From Oscillospiraceae bacterium (GTDB lineage Bacteria; Bacillota; Clostridia; Oscillospirales; Oscillospiraceae): 64,000 nucleotides of DNA. Each line of letters opens with the position of its first letter. Position 1 is the first letter of the stretch. The stretch spans positions 47,430-111,429 of the forward strand of contig JAFXXH010000073.1 in NCBI GenBank assembly GCA_017542425.1. Direction: 5' to 3'. The position numbers and the translations under genes were made by a program. Positions 41,242-48,465 of this stretch are shown here, one piece after another. The notes beneath the pieces are model-generated. The model saw only the letters and a program-made list of their open reading frames with translations. It did no database searches and had not been told where the DNA came from.

Positions 41242-42267
41242 TCAGTAGGTGGAAGCGGGGATGGTGACGGCGCTGTAGAAGGGGCTGGAAGAGAGCAGCG
41301 CGTCGGTGTGGGCATCATCCAGGCTGACCAGATAGACGTTGTTGCCGGCGGCCAGGTCGGTGATGGCGGGGGTGGGGGCCCCGGCTACGATGAAGGCCGC
41401 GTCGATCTTGCCGTCCTTGAGGCTGTCGGCGGAGTCGCCGAAGCTCTGGTACACGGGGCTGATGTCGCTTTCTGTGAGGCCGTAAGCGCCCAGCACGTCA
41501 ATGGCGTTGAAGTAGACGCCGCTGCCCACCGCGCCGATGGAGACGGACTTGCCCGCCAAGTCGGCCACCGTGGCGATGGAGGACTTGGTGGTGACGATCT
41601 GCACCTGCTCCATGTAGAGGGCGGCCACCACGGAGAAGCCGGTGACGGCCTCGTCGAACAGGCGCTCGCCGTGATAGGCATAGCTCAGCACGTCGCTCTG
41701 GGCGAAGGCGATCTGTACGTCGCCGGCGCTCATGTCCTCGATGTTGGCCTTGCTGCCGCCGGAGGTGACGGCGGTGACGGTGAAGTCGTTGTTGTTGGAG
41801 ACGAAGGAGGCCAGCACACCGCCGAAGCCGTAGTAGGTGCCGGTCTCGCCGCCGGTGCCGAAGGTCAGGTTGGCCACGGCGCCCTCGCCCGCGCCTTCCT
41901 TGACTTCAGCGACCTCCAGGCCCTTTTCGGCAAAGTAACGCGCCGCGCCGGGGTGGTAGGGCACGCTGGCGACGGAAGCTGCGAAAGCCAGATCCAGCTC
42001 CGCGCCCTTGGCGTGCTGGTCGGCGATGGCGGCCTGGTTCTCAAAGATGGTGGAGACGAAGTTGTAGATCTCCTCCTCGGCCACATCGTCCCGGGCGATG
42101 ATGACCGCGCCCACCGCTACGGTGGTGGTGTCGGACTTGGCGGCGGGAGCGGACGCGCCGCCCTCCGGCGTGCCGGTTTCTCCGCCCTGGGCCGCAGGGG
42201 CCGCGCCGCAGGCGGCGAGGGAGAGGGCCAGCGCCAGAGCCAGCGCCAGTGCAAGCAGTTTCTTCAT
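41242..42267 (-). CDS. TAXI-family TRAP solute-binding lipoprotein, circularly permuted
   Basis: The 341-residue lipoprotein has a signal peptide with lipobox LAAC (Cys20). The canonical TAXI start FGTGGETGTYYGFGGVLASF appears only at about residue 136. The protein ends at PFYSAVTIPASTY, which in other TAXI proteins is followed by ~70 more residues. That missing portion sits at the N-terminus instead (TTTVAVGAVIIARDDVAEEE at 47-66 through VPYHPGAARYFAEKGLEV ending at 119), joined by a short linker. It binds substrate outside the membrane for the TRAP permease. The start has CAGGAGGAACCATC upstream. The substrate is unknown. Confidence 0.9.
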   Translation of the reverse strand: MKKLLALALALALALSLAACGAAPAAQGGETGTPEGGASAPAAKSDTTTVAVGAVIIARDDVAEEEIYNFVSTIFENQAAIADQHAKGAELDLAFAASVASVPYHPGAARYFAEKGLEVAEVKEGAGEGAVANLTFGTGGETGTYYGFGGVLASFVSNNNDFTVTAVTSGGSKANIEDMSAGDVQIAFAQSDVLSYAYHGERLFDEAVTGFSVVAALYMEQVQIVTTKSSIATVADLAGKSVSIGAVGSGVYFNAIDVLGAYGLTESDISPVYQSFGDSADSLKDGKIDAAFIVAGAPTPAITDLAAGNNVYLVSLDDAHTDALLSSSPFYSAVTIPASTY

Positions 42268-42411
42268 GATGGTTCCTCCTGTGATGTAGTAGTGTCGCAC
42301 ACAGGCCCAGCCCGTGCGCCTTGCAGTAACGCCGCTATTTTATCCGAATTACGCCCGTTTGTCAAGGAACGGTGCAGGATTCTGTCGCAGTTCATGCGGA
42401 CGCTTTCATAC

Positions 42412-42444
42412 AAAAAAGCCGCCCGGACGGCGGCGTCCGGGCGG
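42412..42444 (-). terminator. Terminator of the DUF1304 gene
   Basis: Minus strand CCGCCCGGACGCCGCCGTCCGGGCGG (16-bp region of pairing) followed by CTTTTTTG. Confidence 0.85.
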
Positions 42445-42456
42445 GGGCGGGGCATT

Positions 42457-42816
42457 TCAGGTCAGCAGACAGCTCAGCAGCGTGAGGATGGGCAGACCGC
42501 CCTGCATCAGCAGGATCTTGGGGCTGCTGCTGACGGCCCCGTAGGCGGCCACGCCCACGATGTAGCACATGAGCGCCGCCACCGCCGCCTTGCTGTCGAA
42601 GGCGAAGACGGCCACCAGGATCAGCACGGCCAGCAGACCGTTGTAGACCCCCTGGTTTTTGAACAGGGTGCTGACGGACTTGCGCTGCAGTTCCTCCCGG
42701 CTCATGCCGAAGACGCGGCTGGTGCGCTCCGAGTCAGTGGCGAGGGTCTCCAGATAGAAGATGTAGAAGAACTCCAGCACCACCAGCACCGCGCACACCT
42801 TTGTGAGAGCAGACAT
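42457..42816 (-). CDS. DUF1304 family membrane protein
   Basis: The 119-residue protein has four hydrophobic segments: KVCAVLVVLEFFYIFYLE, YNGLLAVLILVAVFAFD, KAAVAALMCYIVGVAAYGA and ILLMQGGLPILTLLSCLL. The FKNQGVYNGLLA motif near the second segment is typical of DUF1304. Function is unknown. It has its own promoter region and terminator. The start follows CAAGGAGGAAAAAAC. Confidence 0.87.
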   Translation of the reverse strand: MSALTKVCAVLVVLEFFYIFYLETLATDSERTSRVFGMSREELQRKSVSTLFKNQGVYNGLLAVLILVAVFAFDSKAAVAALMCYIVGVAAYGAVSSSPKILLMQGGLPILTLLSCLLT

Positions 42817-42969
42817 GTTTTTTCCTCCTTGTATCGTAAGTATGGTTTGATAAAACGGCGGCAGATTTTTTCGGAAAAAGACAAAAAAAGCTATTTCCTT
42901 CTCCGCTTTTTTGTGGTAAACTGACAGTGAAACAGAAACCCAATACCATCAACGACGGAGGGAAACAAG

Positions 42970-43212
42970 ATGAATGAATTTTTGCCCGCAGCTTTTTTTG
43001 ATCCCAACTACTACACCGCGCTGTTCACCGACGCCATGGAGGCGCAGCGGCAGCACATGGAGCAACAGCAGACGGTTTCACAGATGGTCAAAGCGGTCAC
43101 CGACTACTTTGAGGCCTTTCGCAAGCTCATGCCCGGCTACCAGCAGTTTGCGCTCCAGACCAGCTTCATGACCTTCATGCAGCAGGCGGCGATGACCAAG
43201 TGGGAGTTCTGA
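42970..43212 (+). CDS. Small protein of unknown function (80 residues)
   Basis: No family recognised. The ATG follows ACGGAGGGAAACAAG, an excellent site. The protein is Met/Gln/Phe-rich and helical (EAQRQHMEQQQTVSQMVKAV, then YFEAFRKLMPGYQQFALQ), without a signal or membrane segment. It is divergent from the DUF1304 gene and ends before a terminator. The amphipathic helices suggest an oligomer or a surface-binding helix protein, but this is speculation. Confidence 0.65.
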   Translation: MNEFLPAAFFDPNYYTALFTDAMEAQRQHMEQQQTVSQMVKAVTDYFEAFRKLMPGYQQFALQTSFMTFMQQAAMTKWEF

Positions 43213-43239
43213 AACGCTGACCAGGGACGGGGCGGGCGT

Positions 43240-43280
43240 CGCCCCCTGCATCATCCGGCAGGGGGCGGGCCTGCCCTTTT
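43240..43280 (+). terminator. Terminator after the 80-residue protein gene
   Basis: CGCCCCCTGC (43240-43249) pairs with GCAGGGGGCG (43258-43267), followed by GGCCTGCCCTTTTCC. Confidence 0.7.
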
Positions 43281-43287
43281 CCTGCGC

Positions 43288-44163
43288 TCAGAGGGAGGGG
43301 TTCACATGGACCATGACGTGCTTGACCTTCGGGAAAGCCGCCTCCACGTCGTCGTGGAGCTGTTCGGCGATCTCGTGGGCCCGCACCAGGGACAGCCGCC
43401 CGTCCACCGCGATCTCCAGCTCAATGTAGATGCGGTTGCCGAAGGTCCGGGTCAGCAGCCGATCCAGGCTCCGCACGTCCGGGTGGGCCAGGATGCGCGC
43501 CCGGATGGCCGCCTCCGTCTCCTCGTCGCAGCTGCGGTCCACCATCTTGTCCATGGCGTCCCGGAAGATGTCCAGGGCCGCTTTGACGATGAAGGCGCAG
43601 ATCACAACGCTGGCCAGGGGGTCCAGGATGGGCAGGCCCAGCCGCGCCCCGGCAATGCCCACCAGCGCGCCCACGGAGGAGAAGGCGTCGGAGCGGTGGT
43701 GCCAGGCGTCGGCCATCAGGGCGGGGGAGTCCAGCGCCCGGGCATAGCGCCGGGTGTACCAGAACATCCCCTCTTTGACGGCGATGGAGACCAGCGCCGC
43801 CGCCAGGGCCGCCAGGCCGGGCACGCTCAGTTCCGCGCTCTGGCCCTGGATGATGGTCTGCAAGCCGCCGTAGCCGATGAAAAGGCCGGTGATCAGCAGC
43901 ACCACGGCCAGAATCACCGCCGCCACGCACTCCAGGCGCTCATGGCCGTAGGGGTGCTCCCGGTCGGAGTCCCGGGCGGAAAGGCGCATCCCGATCATCA
44001 CCACCACGGTGCTGAACACGTCGGAGCAGGAGTGTACCGCGTCGGAGACCATCGCGCCGGAGTGGGCCAGCAGTCCGGCCAGCAGCTTCAGCAGACTCAG
44101 CAGCACGTTGGCCAGAATGCTGACCCAGGAGACGTGCATGGCAGCCCGAGACGGTTCTTCCAT
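43288..44163 (-). CDS. Cation diffusion facilitator transporter
   Basis: This 291-residue CDF antiporter exports divalent metals such as Zn, Mn or Fe. Metal-site motifs are DAVHSCSDVFSTVVV (HSxxD-type, helix II) and DAWHHRSDAFSSVGAL (HxxxD, helix V). Six hydrophobic segments precede the C-terminal cytoplasmic domain (SLDRLLTRTFGNRIYIELEI and VKHVMVHVNPSL). A PYGHERLE motif lies between helices. It is a typical DUF-free CDF; the metal cannot be assigned from these motifs. Confidence 0.92.
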   Translation of the reverse strand: MEEPSRAAMHVSWVSILANVLLSLLKLLAGLLAHSGAMVSDAVHSCSDVFSTVVVMIGMRLSARDSDREHPYGHERLECVAAVILAVVLLITGLFIGYGGLQTIIQGQSAELSVPGLAALAAALVSIAVKEGMFWYTRRYARALDSPALMADAWHHRSDAFSSVGALVGIAGARLGLPILDPLASVVICAFIVKAALDIFRDAMDKMVDRSCDEETEAAIRARILAHPDVRSLDRLLTRTFGNRIYIELEIAVDGRLSLVRAHEIAEQLHDDVEAAFPKVKHVMVHVNPSL

Positions 44164-44344
44164 CGGCGTTCCCCCCCTTGTCAGAACCCCCGCACGGGGC
44201 GGGGAATACGAATCATTCTATGTCAGGTTTCCCCATCATAGCCCATTGGCCCCAAAAAATCAAGCGCTTGACAAGGCCGGGACAAAGGCACTATAGTAAT
44301 GGAAGAACGCGACACATTCGGCCCGGAACGGAGGGGATGTCAGT

Positions 44345-45874
44345 ATGAGAACCGCGCTGCGCAACAAGCTTTGGGAGGCCACTGTCTCCATCCTGCCCAT
44401 CGCGCTCATGGTCCTGCTCATCTCCTTCACTCCTCTGGCGGAGCTGAGCGACCGGGAACTGGGGGTGTTTCTGCTCTCGTCCCTGCTCCTGATTTTGGGC
44501 ATCGGCCTGTTTAACCTGGGGGCGGACCTGGCCATGACCCCCATGGGGGAGCACACCGGGGAGGGCCTCACCAAGTCCAACCGCCCCGCGCTGCTGCTCT
44601 GGGCCTCCTTCATCCTGGGCCTGCTCATCACCGTGGCCGAGCCGGACCTGGCTGTCCTGGCCGGGCAGGTGCGGGCCGTTCTGGACGGGACGCTGCTGGT
44701 GTTCACCGTGGGCGTGGGCGTGGGGCTCTTTCTGCTGCTGGCGGTGCTGAAGATCCTCTTTCGGAAGGACCTTTCCTCCCTGCTGCTGTTTTTTTATCTG
44801 CTGCTCTTCGCCCTGGCGGCCCTGCTGCTGGAGACGGGCCGGGGCGGCTTCCTGCCCATGGCCTTCGACTCCGGAGGCGTGACCACCGGCCCCATCACCG
44901 TGCCCTTCATCATGGCCCTGGGGGTGGGCATTGCCATGACCGTGGGCGGCCGGGACGCCCACAGCAACAGCTTTGGCCTCATCGCCCTGTGTTCCGTGGG
45001 CCCGGTGCTGGCGGTGCTGCTGCTCAGCCTGGCGGCCCGGGGGGAGATGCAGTACGCCCTGCCGGACTATTCCCTGGACGCCCACCTGGGCCCCGCCCTC
45101 TGGCACACGCTGCTGGAGGTCATGGCGGAGGTGGGGCGCTCCCTGCTGCTGATCGCCCTGGTGTTCGGACTGCTGCAGGTCACGGTGCTGCGCCTGCCCC
45201 GGCGCAAGCTGCTGCAGCTGGCCGTGGGCGCGCTCTACACCTTTCTGGGCCTGGTGATCTTCCTCACCGCCGTGACCGTGGGCTTCATGCCCGTGGGTTT
45301 CCGGCTGGGGCTCCAGCTGGCGGAGGGGAACCAGACGGCCCTGGTGATTCTGGGCTTCGTCATCGGCATGGTGGTGGTGCTGGCGGAACCGGCGGTCCAT
45401 GTGCTGAACCTGCAGGTGGAGGAGATCACCGCCGGGGAGGTGACGAAACGCCAGATGATGCTCGCCCTCAGCGTGGGCGTGGGCGTCTCCATCGGCCTTT
45501 CCCTGCTGCGCATCCTCCTGGGTTTCTCTCTGCTGTACTATCTGATCCCCGGTTATCTCATCAGCCTGGGGCTGTCCTTCTTCGTCCCCCGGCTCTACAC
45601 GGCCATCGCCTTCGACTCCGGCGGCGTGGCCAGCGGGCCGCTGACCAGCAGCTTCATCCTGCCCATGGCCATCGGGGCCTGCGTCACCCTCCGGGGAGAG
45701 CAGGAGGTGCTGTCCAGCGCCTTCGGCATCGTCTCCATGGTGGCCATGACCCCGCTCATCACCATCCAGGCCCTGGGCTTCCGGGCGGTGCTGGCCGCCC
45801 ACGTCCGGCGTCGGCGGGCCATGCGGCGCATCCTTTCCGCCGACGACGCGCAGATCATCTACTTTGAGTATTGA
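44345..45874 (+). CDS. DUF1538 membrane protein with two fused DUF1538 halves
   Basis: The 509-residue protein has two similar halves, each with about six membrane segments. Diagnostic repeats are LFNLGADLAMTPMGEHTG versus VTVGFMPVGFRLGLQLAE, and MAFDSGGVTTGPITVPFIMA (near residue 178) versus AIAFDSGGVASGPLTSSFIL (near 420). DUF1538 pairs have, to my recollection, been reported as a two-component Na+/H+ antiporter (UmpAB) in Halomonas; here both halves are in one chain. It is followed by two PII-like genes with gaps of 15 and -4 bases, which points to a regulated transporter operon. The start follows CGGAGGGGATGTCAGT. Confidence 0.88.
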   Translation: MRTALRNKLWEATVSILPIALMVLLISFTPLAELSDRELGVFLLSSLLLILGIGLFNLGADLAMTPMGEHTGEGLTKSNRPALLLWASFILGLLITVAEPDLAVLAGQVRAVLDGTLLVFTVGVGVGLFLLLAVLKILFRKDLSSLLLFFYLLLFALAALLLETGRGGFLPMAFDSGGVTTGPITVPFIMALGVGIAMTVGGRDAHSNSFGLIALCSVGPVLAVLLLSLAARGEMQYALPDYSLDAHLGPALWHTLLEVMAEVGRSLLLIALVFGLLQVTVLRLPRRKLLQLAVGALYTFLGLVIFLTAVTVGFMPVGFRLGLQLAEGNQTALVILGFVIGMVVVLAEPAVHVLNLQVEEITAGEVTKRQMMLALSVGVGVSIGLSLLRILLGFSLLYYLIPGYLISLGLSFFVPRLYTAIAFDSGGVASGPLTSSFILPMAIGACVTLRGEQEVLSSAFGIVSMVAMTPLITIQALGFRAVLAAHVRRRRAMRRILSADDAQIIYFEY

Positions 45875-45889
45875 AAGGGGGCAGCGGCC

Positions 45890-46303
45890 GTGGCCATCCC
45901 GTTTTTGCAGCGCGGCGGCGCACCGGAGCCGGGGACCCCACAGTTGGCCCCCGGGCGGCTGGAACTGGTCATCACCATCGTGGAGAAGGGCAAGGCTGGC
46001 TTCTACGCCGACCTGATCCAGGGCTTCGAGGCCAACATACAGCTCATCCTGCCCGCCAAAGGCACCGCCAGTCTGGCGCTGCTGCAATTGCTGGGCCTGT
46101 CGGACTACGAACAGGCGGCGATCCTCAGCGTCGTGCGCTATGAGCGGCTGGAGGCGCTGATGGAGACTTTGGAGCAGAAGTTTCGCTCCATCAAAGGCGG
46201 GAAGGGCGTCTCCATGGCCATCCCCTTTTCCAGCCTGATCGGCACGGCCATCTACGGCTTTCTCAGCAACGACAAACGCACCGTCAGGGGGGGAACGACA
46301 TGA
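45890..46303 (+). CDS. PII-like signalling protein, divergent
   Basis: The 137-residue protein starts with GTG after GAAAGGGGGC. After a short N-terminal extension it enters a GlnB-like ferredoxin fold: RLELVITIVEKGKAGFYADL, then QLILPAKGTASLALLQLLGL in place of the T-loop region, then AAILSVVRYERLEALMETLE. The B-loop region and the usual uridylylated tyrosine are not obvious. It is probably a regulatory partner of the DUF1538 protein. The stop overlaps the next start by four bases. Confidence 0.75.
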   Translation: MAIPFLQRGGAPEPGTPQLAPGRLELVITIVEKGKAGFYADLIQGFEANIQLILPAKGTASLALLQLLGLSDYEQAAILSVVRYERLEALMETLEQKFRSIKGGKGVSMAIPFSSLIGTAIYGFLSNDKRTVRGGTT

Positions 46304-46635
46304 ACGAGCGCACGCATGAGCTGATCGTCTGCATCATCAACTCCGGCTTTTCCGAGACCGTCATGGACGCGGCCCGGGAGGCGGGGGCCACCGGCGGCAC
46401 CATCCTGCGGGGCCGCGGCACGGCCAACCAGGAGGCGGAGGCCTTTTTCCAGATCACCATCCAGCCGGAGAAGGAGCTGGTGCTGATTCTGGTCCGAACG
46501 GAGAGCCGGGACGCCATTCTGCGCGCCATTTACCACGCCGCCGGGCTGGGCACGGCGGGGCAGGGCATCGCGTTCTCCCTCCCGGTGGACAGCACCGCCG
46601 GACTCCCCGGCAGCCCCAGCGCCCTGGGGCGCTGA
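46300..46635 (+). CDS. P-II family (GlnB-like) regulatory protein
   Basis: The 111-residue protein has a recognisable PII pattern: HELIVCIINSGFSETVMDAA, then AGATGGTILRGRGTANQEAE (the GxxxGxGRG-type segment leading into the T-loop), then ELVLILVRTESRDAILRAIY and TAGQGIAFSLPVD near the C-terminus. PII proteins sense nucleotides and 2-oxoglutarate and bind transporters, typically AmtB. Here the neighbour is DUF1538, not amtB, so the target is inferred to be that protein. Confidence 0.82.
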   Translation: MNERTHELIVCIINSGFSETVMDAAREAGATGGTILRGRGTANQEAEAFFQITIQPEKELVLILVRTESRDAILRAIYHAAGLGTAGQGIAFSLPVDSTAGLPGSPSALGR

Positions 46636-46653
46636 ACGCCGGGACTACAAAAC

Positions 46654-46706
46654 CGCCGGAAGCCCCCGGACGAACGCACACTTGCTTCGTCCGGGGGCTT
46701 CCGGCG
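46654..46706. terminator. Long palindrome, probable bidirectional terminator
   Basis: CGCCGGAAGCCCCCGGACGAA (46654-46674) pairs over 21 bp with its exact complement (46686-46706). It separates the PII operon from a convergent 39-codon gene. Two imperfect TTTCGAACA-CGTCGATTT repeats (from about 46707 and 46761) follow. Confidence 0.75.
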
Positions 46707-46770
46707 ATTTCGAACAATTCCGTCGATTTTTTCCGCATTTTCGTGGAGCCTTTCCGGTGGTTTCGAACAT

Positions 46771-46890
46771 TTACGTCGATTTCTTCTGACGTTTCAGCAG
46801 TCTGACCAGGCCGCGCACGCCCTTGAACAGCAGCATACCGACCAGATACACCAGGGCGATCAGAATGACCAGCAGCAGAAAATCCAGCAT
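46771..46890 (-). CDS. Single-pass small membrane protein (39 residues)
   Basis: This short gene reads MLDFLLLVILIALVYLVGML, followed by LFKGVRGLVRLLKRQKKST. It is a single hydrophobic segment followed by a basic tail, predicted N-out/C-in. GAGGGAGGG lies nine bases ahead of the ATG. A promoter with TTGCTT, 17-base spacer and TAGAAT lies at 46974-46946 on the same strand. No homologue recognised; possible roles include a regulatory membrane peptide or toxin. Confidence 0.65.
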   Translation of the reverse strand: MLDFLLLVILIALVYLVGMLLFKGVRGLVRLLKRQKKST

Positions 46891-46945
46891 CGTCCAAGCC
46901 CTCCCTCTGCGCGCTTTGCCGCGCTTTTTTTCGTGGATTGGATTT

Positions 46946-46974
46946 ATTCTATCCTATTTCACCAAAAAAAGCAA
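46946..46974 (-). promoter_or_regulatory. Promoter of the 39-residue membrane protein gene
   Basis: Minus strand TTGCTT (46974-46969), 17-base spacer, TAGAAT (46951-46946). The remaining gap to spo0A holds no evident gene. Confidence 0.6.
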
Positions 46975-47106
46975 TAGAAAATCTGCGCGATGGAGAAAAG
47001 GCCGGACCGCTGCCGCCAGCCTTCGACAGGGGGGCGGAGACGCGGGAAAAAGAGGCGGGAACGGTGGCGAACTCTGCCGGAACCCGTCACGGCGACGGGG
47101 AAGGGT

Positions 47107-47135
47107 TATCGAAAATGTTTTTCATATGTTCGATA
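47107..47135 (+). promoter_or_regulatory. Inverted TATCGAA pair upstream of spo0A (possible 0A-like boxes)
   Basis: TATCGAA (47107-47113) and TTCGATA (47129-47135) form a perfect inverted repeat with a 15-base spacer, 125 bases before spo0A. The Spo0A box consensus is TGTCGAA, so each half differs at one base. Autoregulation is a guess. Confidence 0.35.
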
Positions 47136-47259
47136 GAACTTGCGGCCGAAACGGTTGAAAAAGTGCCTGAAATATGTTACTTTATTCGTGAAATCGCGGT
47201 GAAAGCTTGAGATTACAGACATTACAGCCGTAGACTTTCCACGCAACGGAGGGAATAAT

Positions 47260-48042
47260 ATGGAAACAAGGATCAAAGTGATGCTCGCGGACGCCAGCGA
47301 GGACTTCCGCAGTCTGCTGGCCCAGGCGCTGGGGGAGGAAGCGGACCTGGAGCTGGTGGCCTCCGCCGGGGACGGCCAGGAGGCCCTGCGGCTGCTGCGG
47401 GAGACGGCCCCGGACGTGCTGCTGCTGGACCTGGTGCTGCCTGGCCTGGACGGGATGGAGCTGCTGCGCCGGATGGGGGAGACCGGGGCCAATCCGGCGG
47501 TGCTGGTGGTGTCCGCTTTTTTCAATGATAAGATGATCGCCGAGGCCGCGGCCCTGGGGGCCTATTACTTCATCCCCAAGCCCTGCGACGTGGGAGCCCT
47601 TCTGGCCAGGGTGCGCCAGTGTACGGAGCTGCCGGAGGACACCCAGCCCTACGATAGCACCCAGCGCTATCTGGACCAGGAGACGGAACTGGAGCGGGCC
47701 GTCACCGACGTGATCCACGAGATCGGCGTCCCGGCCCACATCAAAGGTTACCAGTACCTCCGGGAGGCGATCATCATCACGATCCACGACATGGACGTGA
47801 TCAACGCGGTGACCAAAGTGCTCTATCCCGCCGTGGCCCGGAAGTTCAGCACCACCCCCAGCCGTGTGGAGCGGGCCATCCGCCACGCCATCGAAGTGGC
47901 CTGGGACCGGGGCGACCTGGAGACGCTGCAAAAGTTCTTCGGCTACACCGTCAGCAACATCAAAGGCAAACCCACCAACAGCGAGTTCATCGCCATGATC
48001 GCGGACTGCCTGAGCCTGCGGAGAAAGGCCCAGGCGCGGTGA
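47260..48042 (+). CDS. spo0A: Sporulation transcription factor Spo0A
   Basis: Spo0A is the master regulator of sporulation entry. The 260-residue protein has a receiver domain ([10 protein letters not shown]; phosphorylated Asp in [14 protein letters not shown] near residue 56; conserved Lys in YFIPKPCD). It also has the Spo0A-specific C-terminal DNA-binding domain: [20 protein letters not shown], then [10 protein letters not shown], then [20 protein letters not shown] and [17 protein letters not shown]. The first receiver acidic pair is present as LADASED. The start follows ACGGAGGGAATAAT. spoIVB is not adjacent. Confidence 0.97.
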   Translation: METRIKVMLADASEDFRSLLAQALGEEADLELVASAGDGQEALRLLRETAPDVLLLDLVLPGLDGMELLRRMGETGANPAVLVVSAFFNDKMIAEAAALGAYYFIPKPCDVGALLARVRQCTELPEDTQPYDSTQRYLDQETELERAVTDVIHEIGVPAHIKGYQYLREAIIITIHDMDVINAVTKVLYPAVARKFSTTPSRVERAIRHAIEVAWDRGDLETLQKFFGYTVSNIKGKPTNSEFIAMIADCLSLRRKAQAR

Positions 48043-48104
48043 GAAACCGTCAACGGCGTTGCCGCTGCGGAACCGCGCCGCGAGTCAGGATGGGCAAACA
48101 CCCC

Positions 48105-48132
48105 TTGACATCCCCCTCAAACGCGGTATAAT
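48105..48132 (+). promoter_or_regulatory. Promoter of antisense RNA, tiny-peptide locus A
   Basis: TTGACA (48105-48110), 16-base spacer, TATAAT (48127-48132): consensus elements. It points at the tiny peptide gene encoded on the opposite strand. Confidence 0.85.
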
Positions 48133-48189
48133 AAATATATAAAAGGCGTTGCCGAAAAGCGGCCCGCCCAAGAACATCTAGCTTGTATG

Positions 48190-48221
48190 AGAAGCCGTCA
48201 CTTGGCCGAGTGGCGGCTTCT
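48190..48221. terminator. Bidirectional hairpin overlapping the tiny peptide stop codon, locus A
   Basis: AGAAGCCG-T-CAC pairs with GTG-G-CGGCTTCT around TTGGCCGA. On the minus strand it encodes the last codons RSRHSAK and the stop. Confidence 0.7.
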
Positions 48222-48281
48222 GCTCTTTACAGTGACCGTGATCGTGAAACGAAACACATGAAACGTCAATGTAATCGGCAT
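48198..48281 (-). CDS. Tiny beta-strand-like peptide (27 residues), putative type I toxin, locus A
   Basis: The peptide begins MPITLTFHVFRFTITVTVKS and ends RSRHSAK. It is paralogous to the 28-residue peptide at 63444 (shared ITxFHV-type start, FT/YT-V pattern, RHS(A/G)K end). AAAGGGGGTG lies five bases ahead of the ATG. Its own promoter (TTGACA, 17 bases, TAAAAT) is at 48387-48359. The stop codon lies inside a hairpin shared with the convergent antisense RNA. Toxicity is inferred from layout only. Confidence 0.65.
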   Translation of the reverse strand: MPITLTFHVFRFTITVTVKSRSRHSAK

Positions 48282-48358
48282 ACGCGCACCCCCTTTCGGG
48301 TGGTGTGGCGGAACCGCCTTTTTTCACTTTGGCAACGCCTGCCCTCGCGGGCAAGTTG

Positions 48359-48387
48359 ATTTTACAGGATTCGGCAGGCTTTGTCAA
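48359..48387 (-). promoter_or_regulatory. Promoter of tiny peptide mRNA, locus A
   Basis: Minus strand TTGACA (48387-48382), 17-base spacer, TAAAAT (48364-48359). The mRNA 5' region carries a GCCC-TCGC-GGGC hairpin (48341-48352) and the AGGCGTTGCC segment (48340-48331). Confidence 0.82.
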
Positions 48388-48465
48388 TCACAAGGAAAGA
48401 AGCCAAATCAGAACATTGCTCCGCCTCTCCCGCTTCTGCGGAAAGGGCGGAGCAATGCTTTGCGT

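Larger units (their letters stand above)
48139..48324 (+). ncRNA. Putative antisense RNA of tiny-peptide locus A
   Basis: The start is inferred from the promoter at 48105-48132. A first hairpin with weak T-run lies at 48190-48221. A perfect terminator (GGCGG-AA-CCGCC-TTTTTT) ends at 48324, by which point the RNA would cover the whole peptide gene and its ribosome site. The 5' segment AGGCGTTGCC (48144-48153) also occurs near the 5' end of the opposing mRNA. Confidence 0.6.

Noticed and set aside
48178..48387. 69-codon minus-strand frame across the tiny-peptide locus A
   Set aside because: It covers both the promoter and the hairpin and has no ribosome site; the shorter frame with a proper site and a paralogue at 63444 is preferred.
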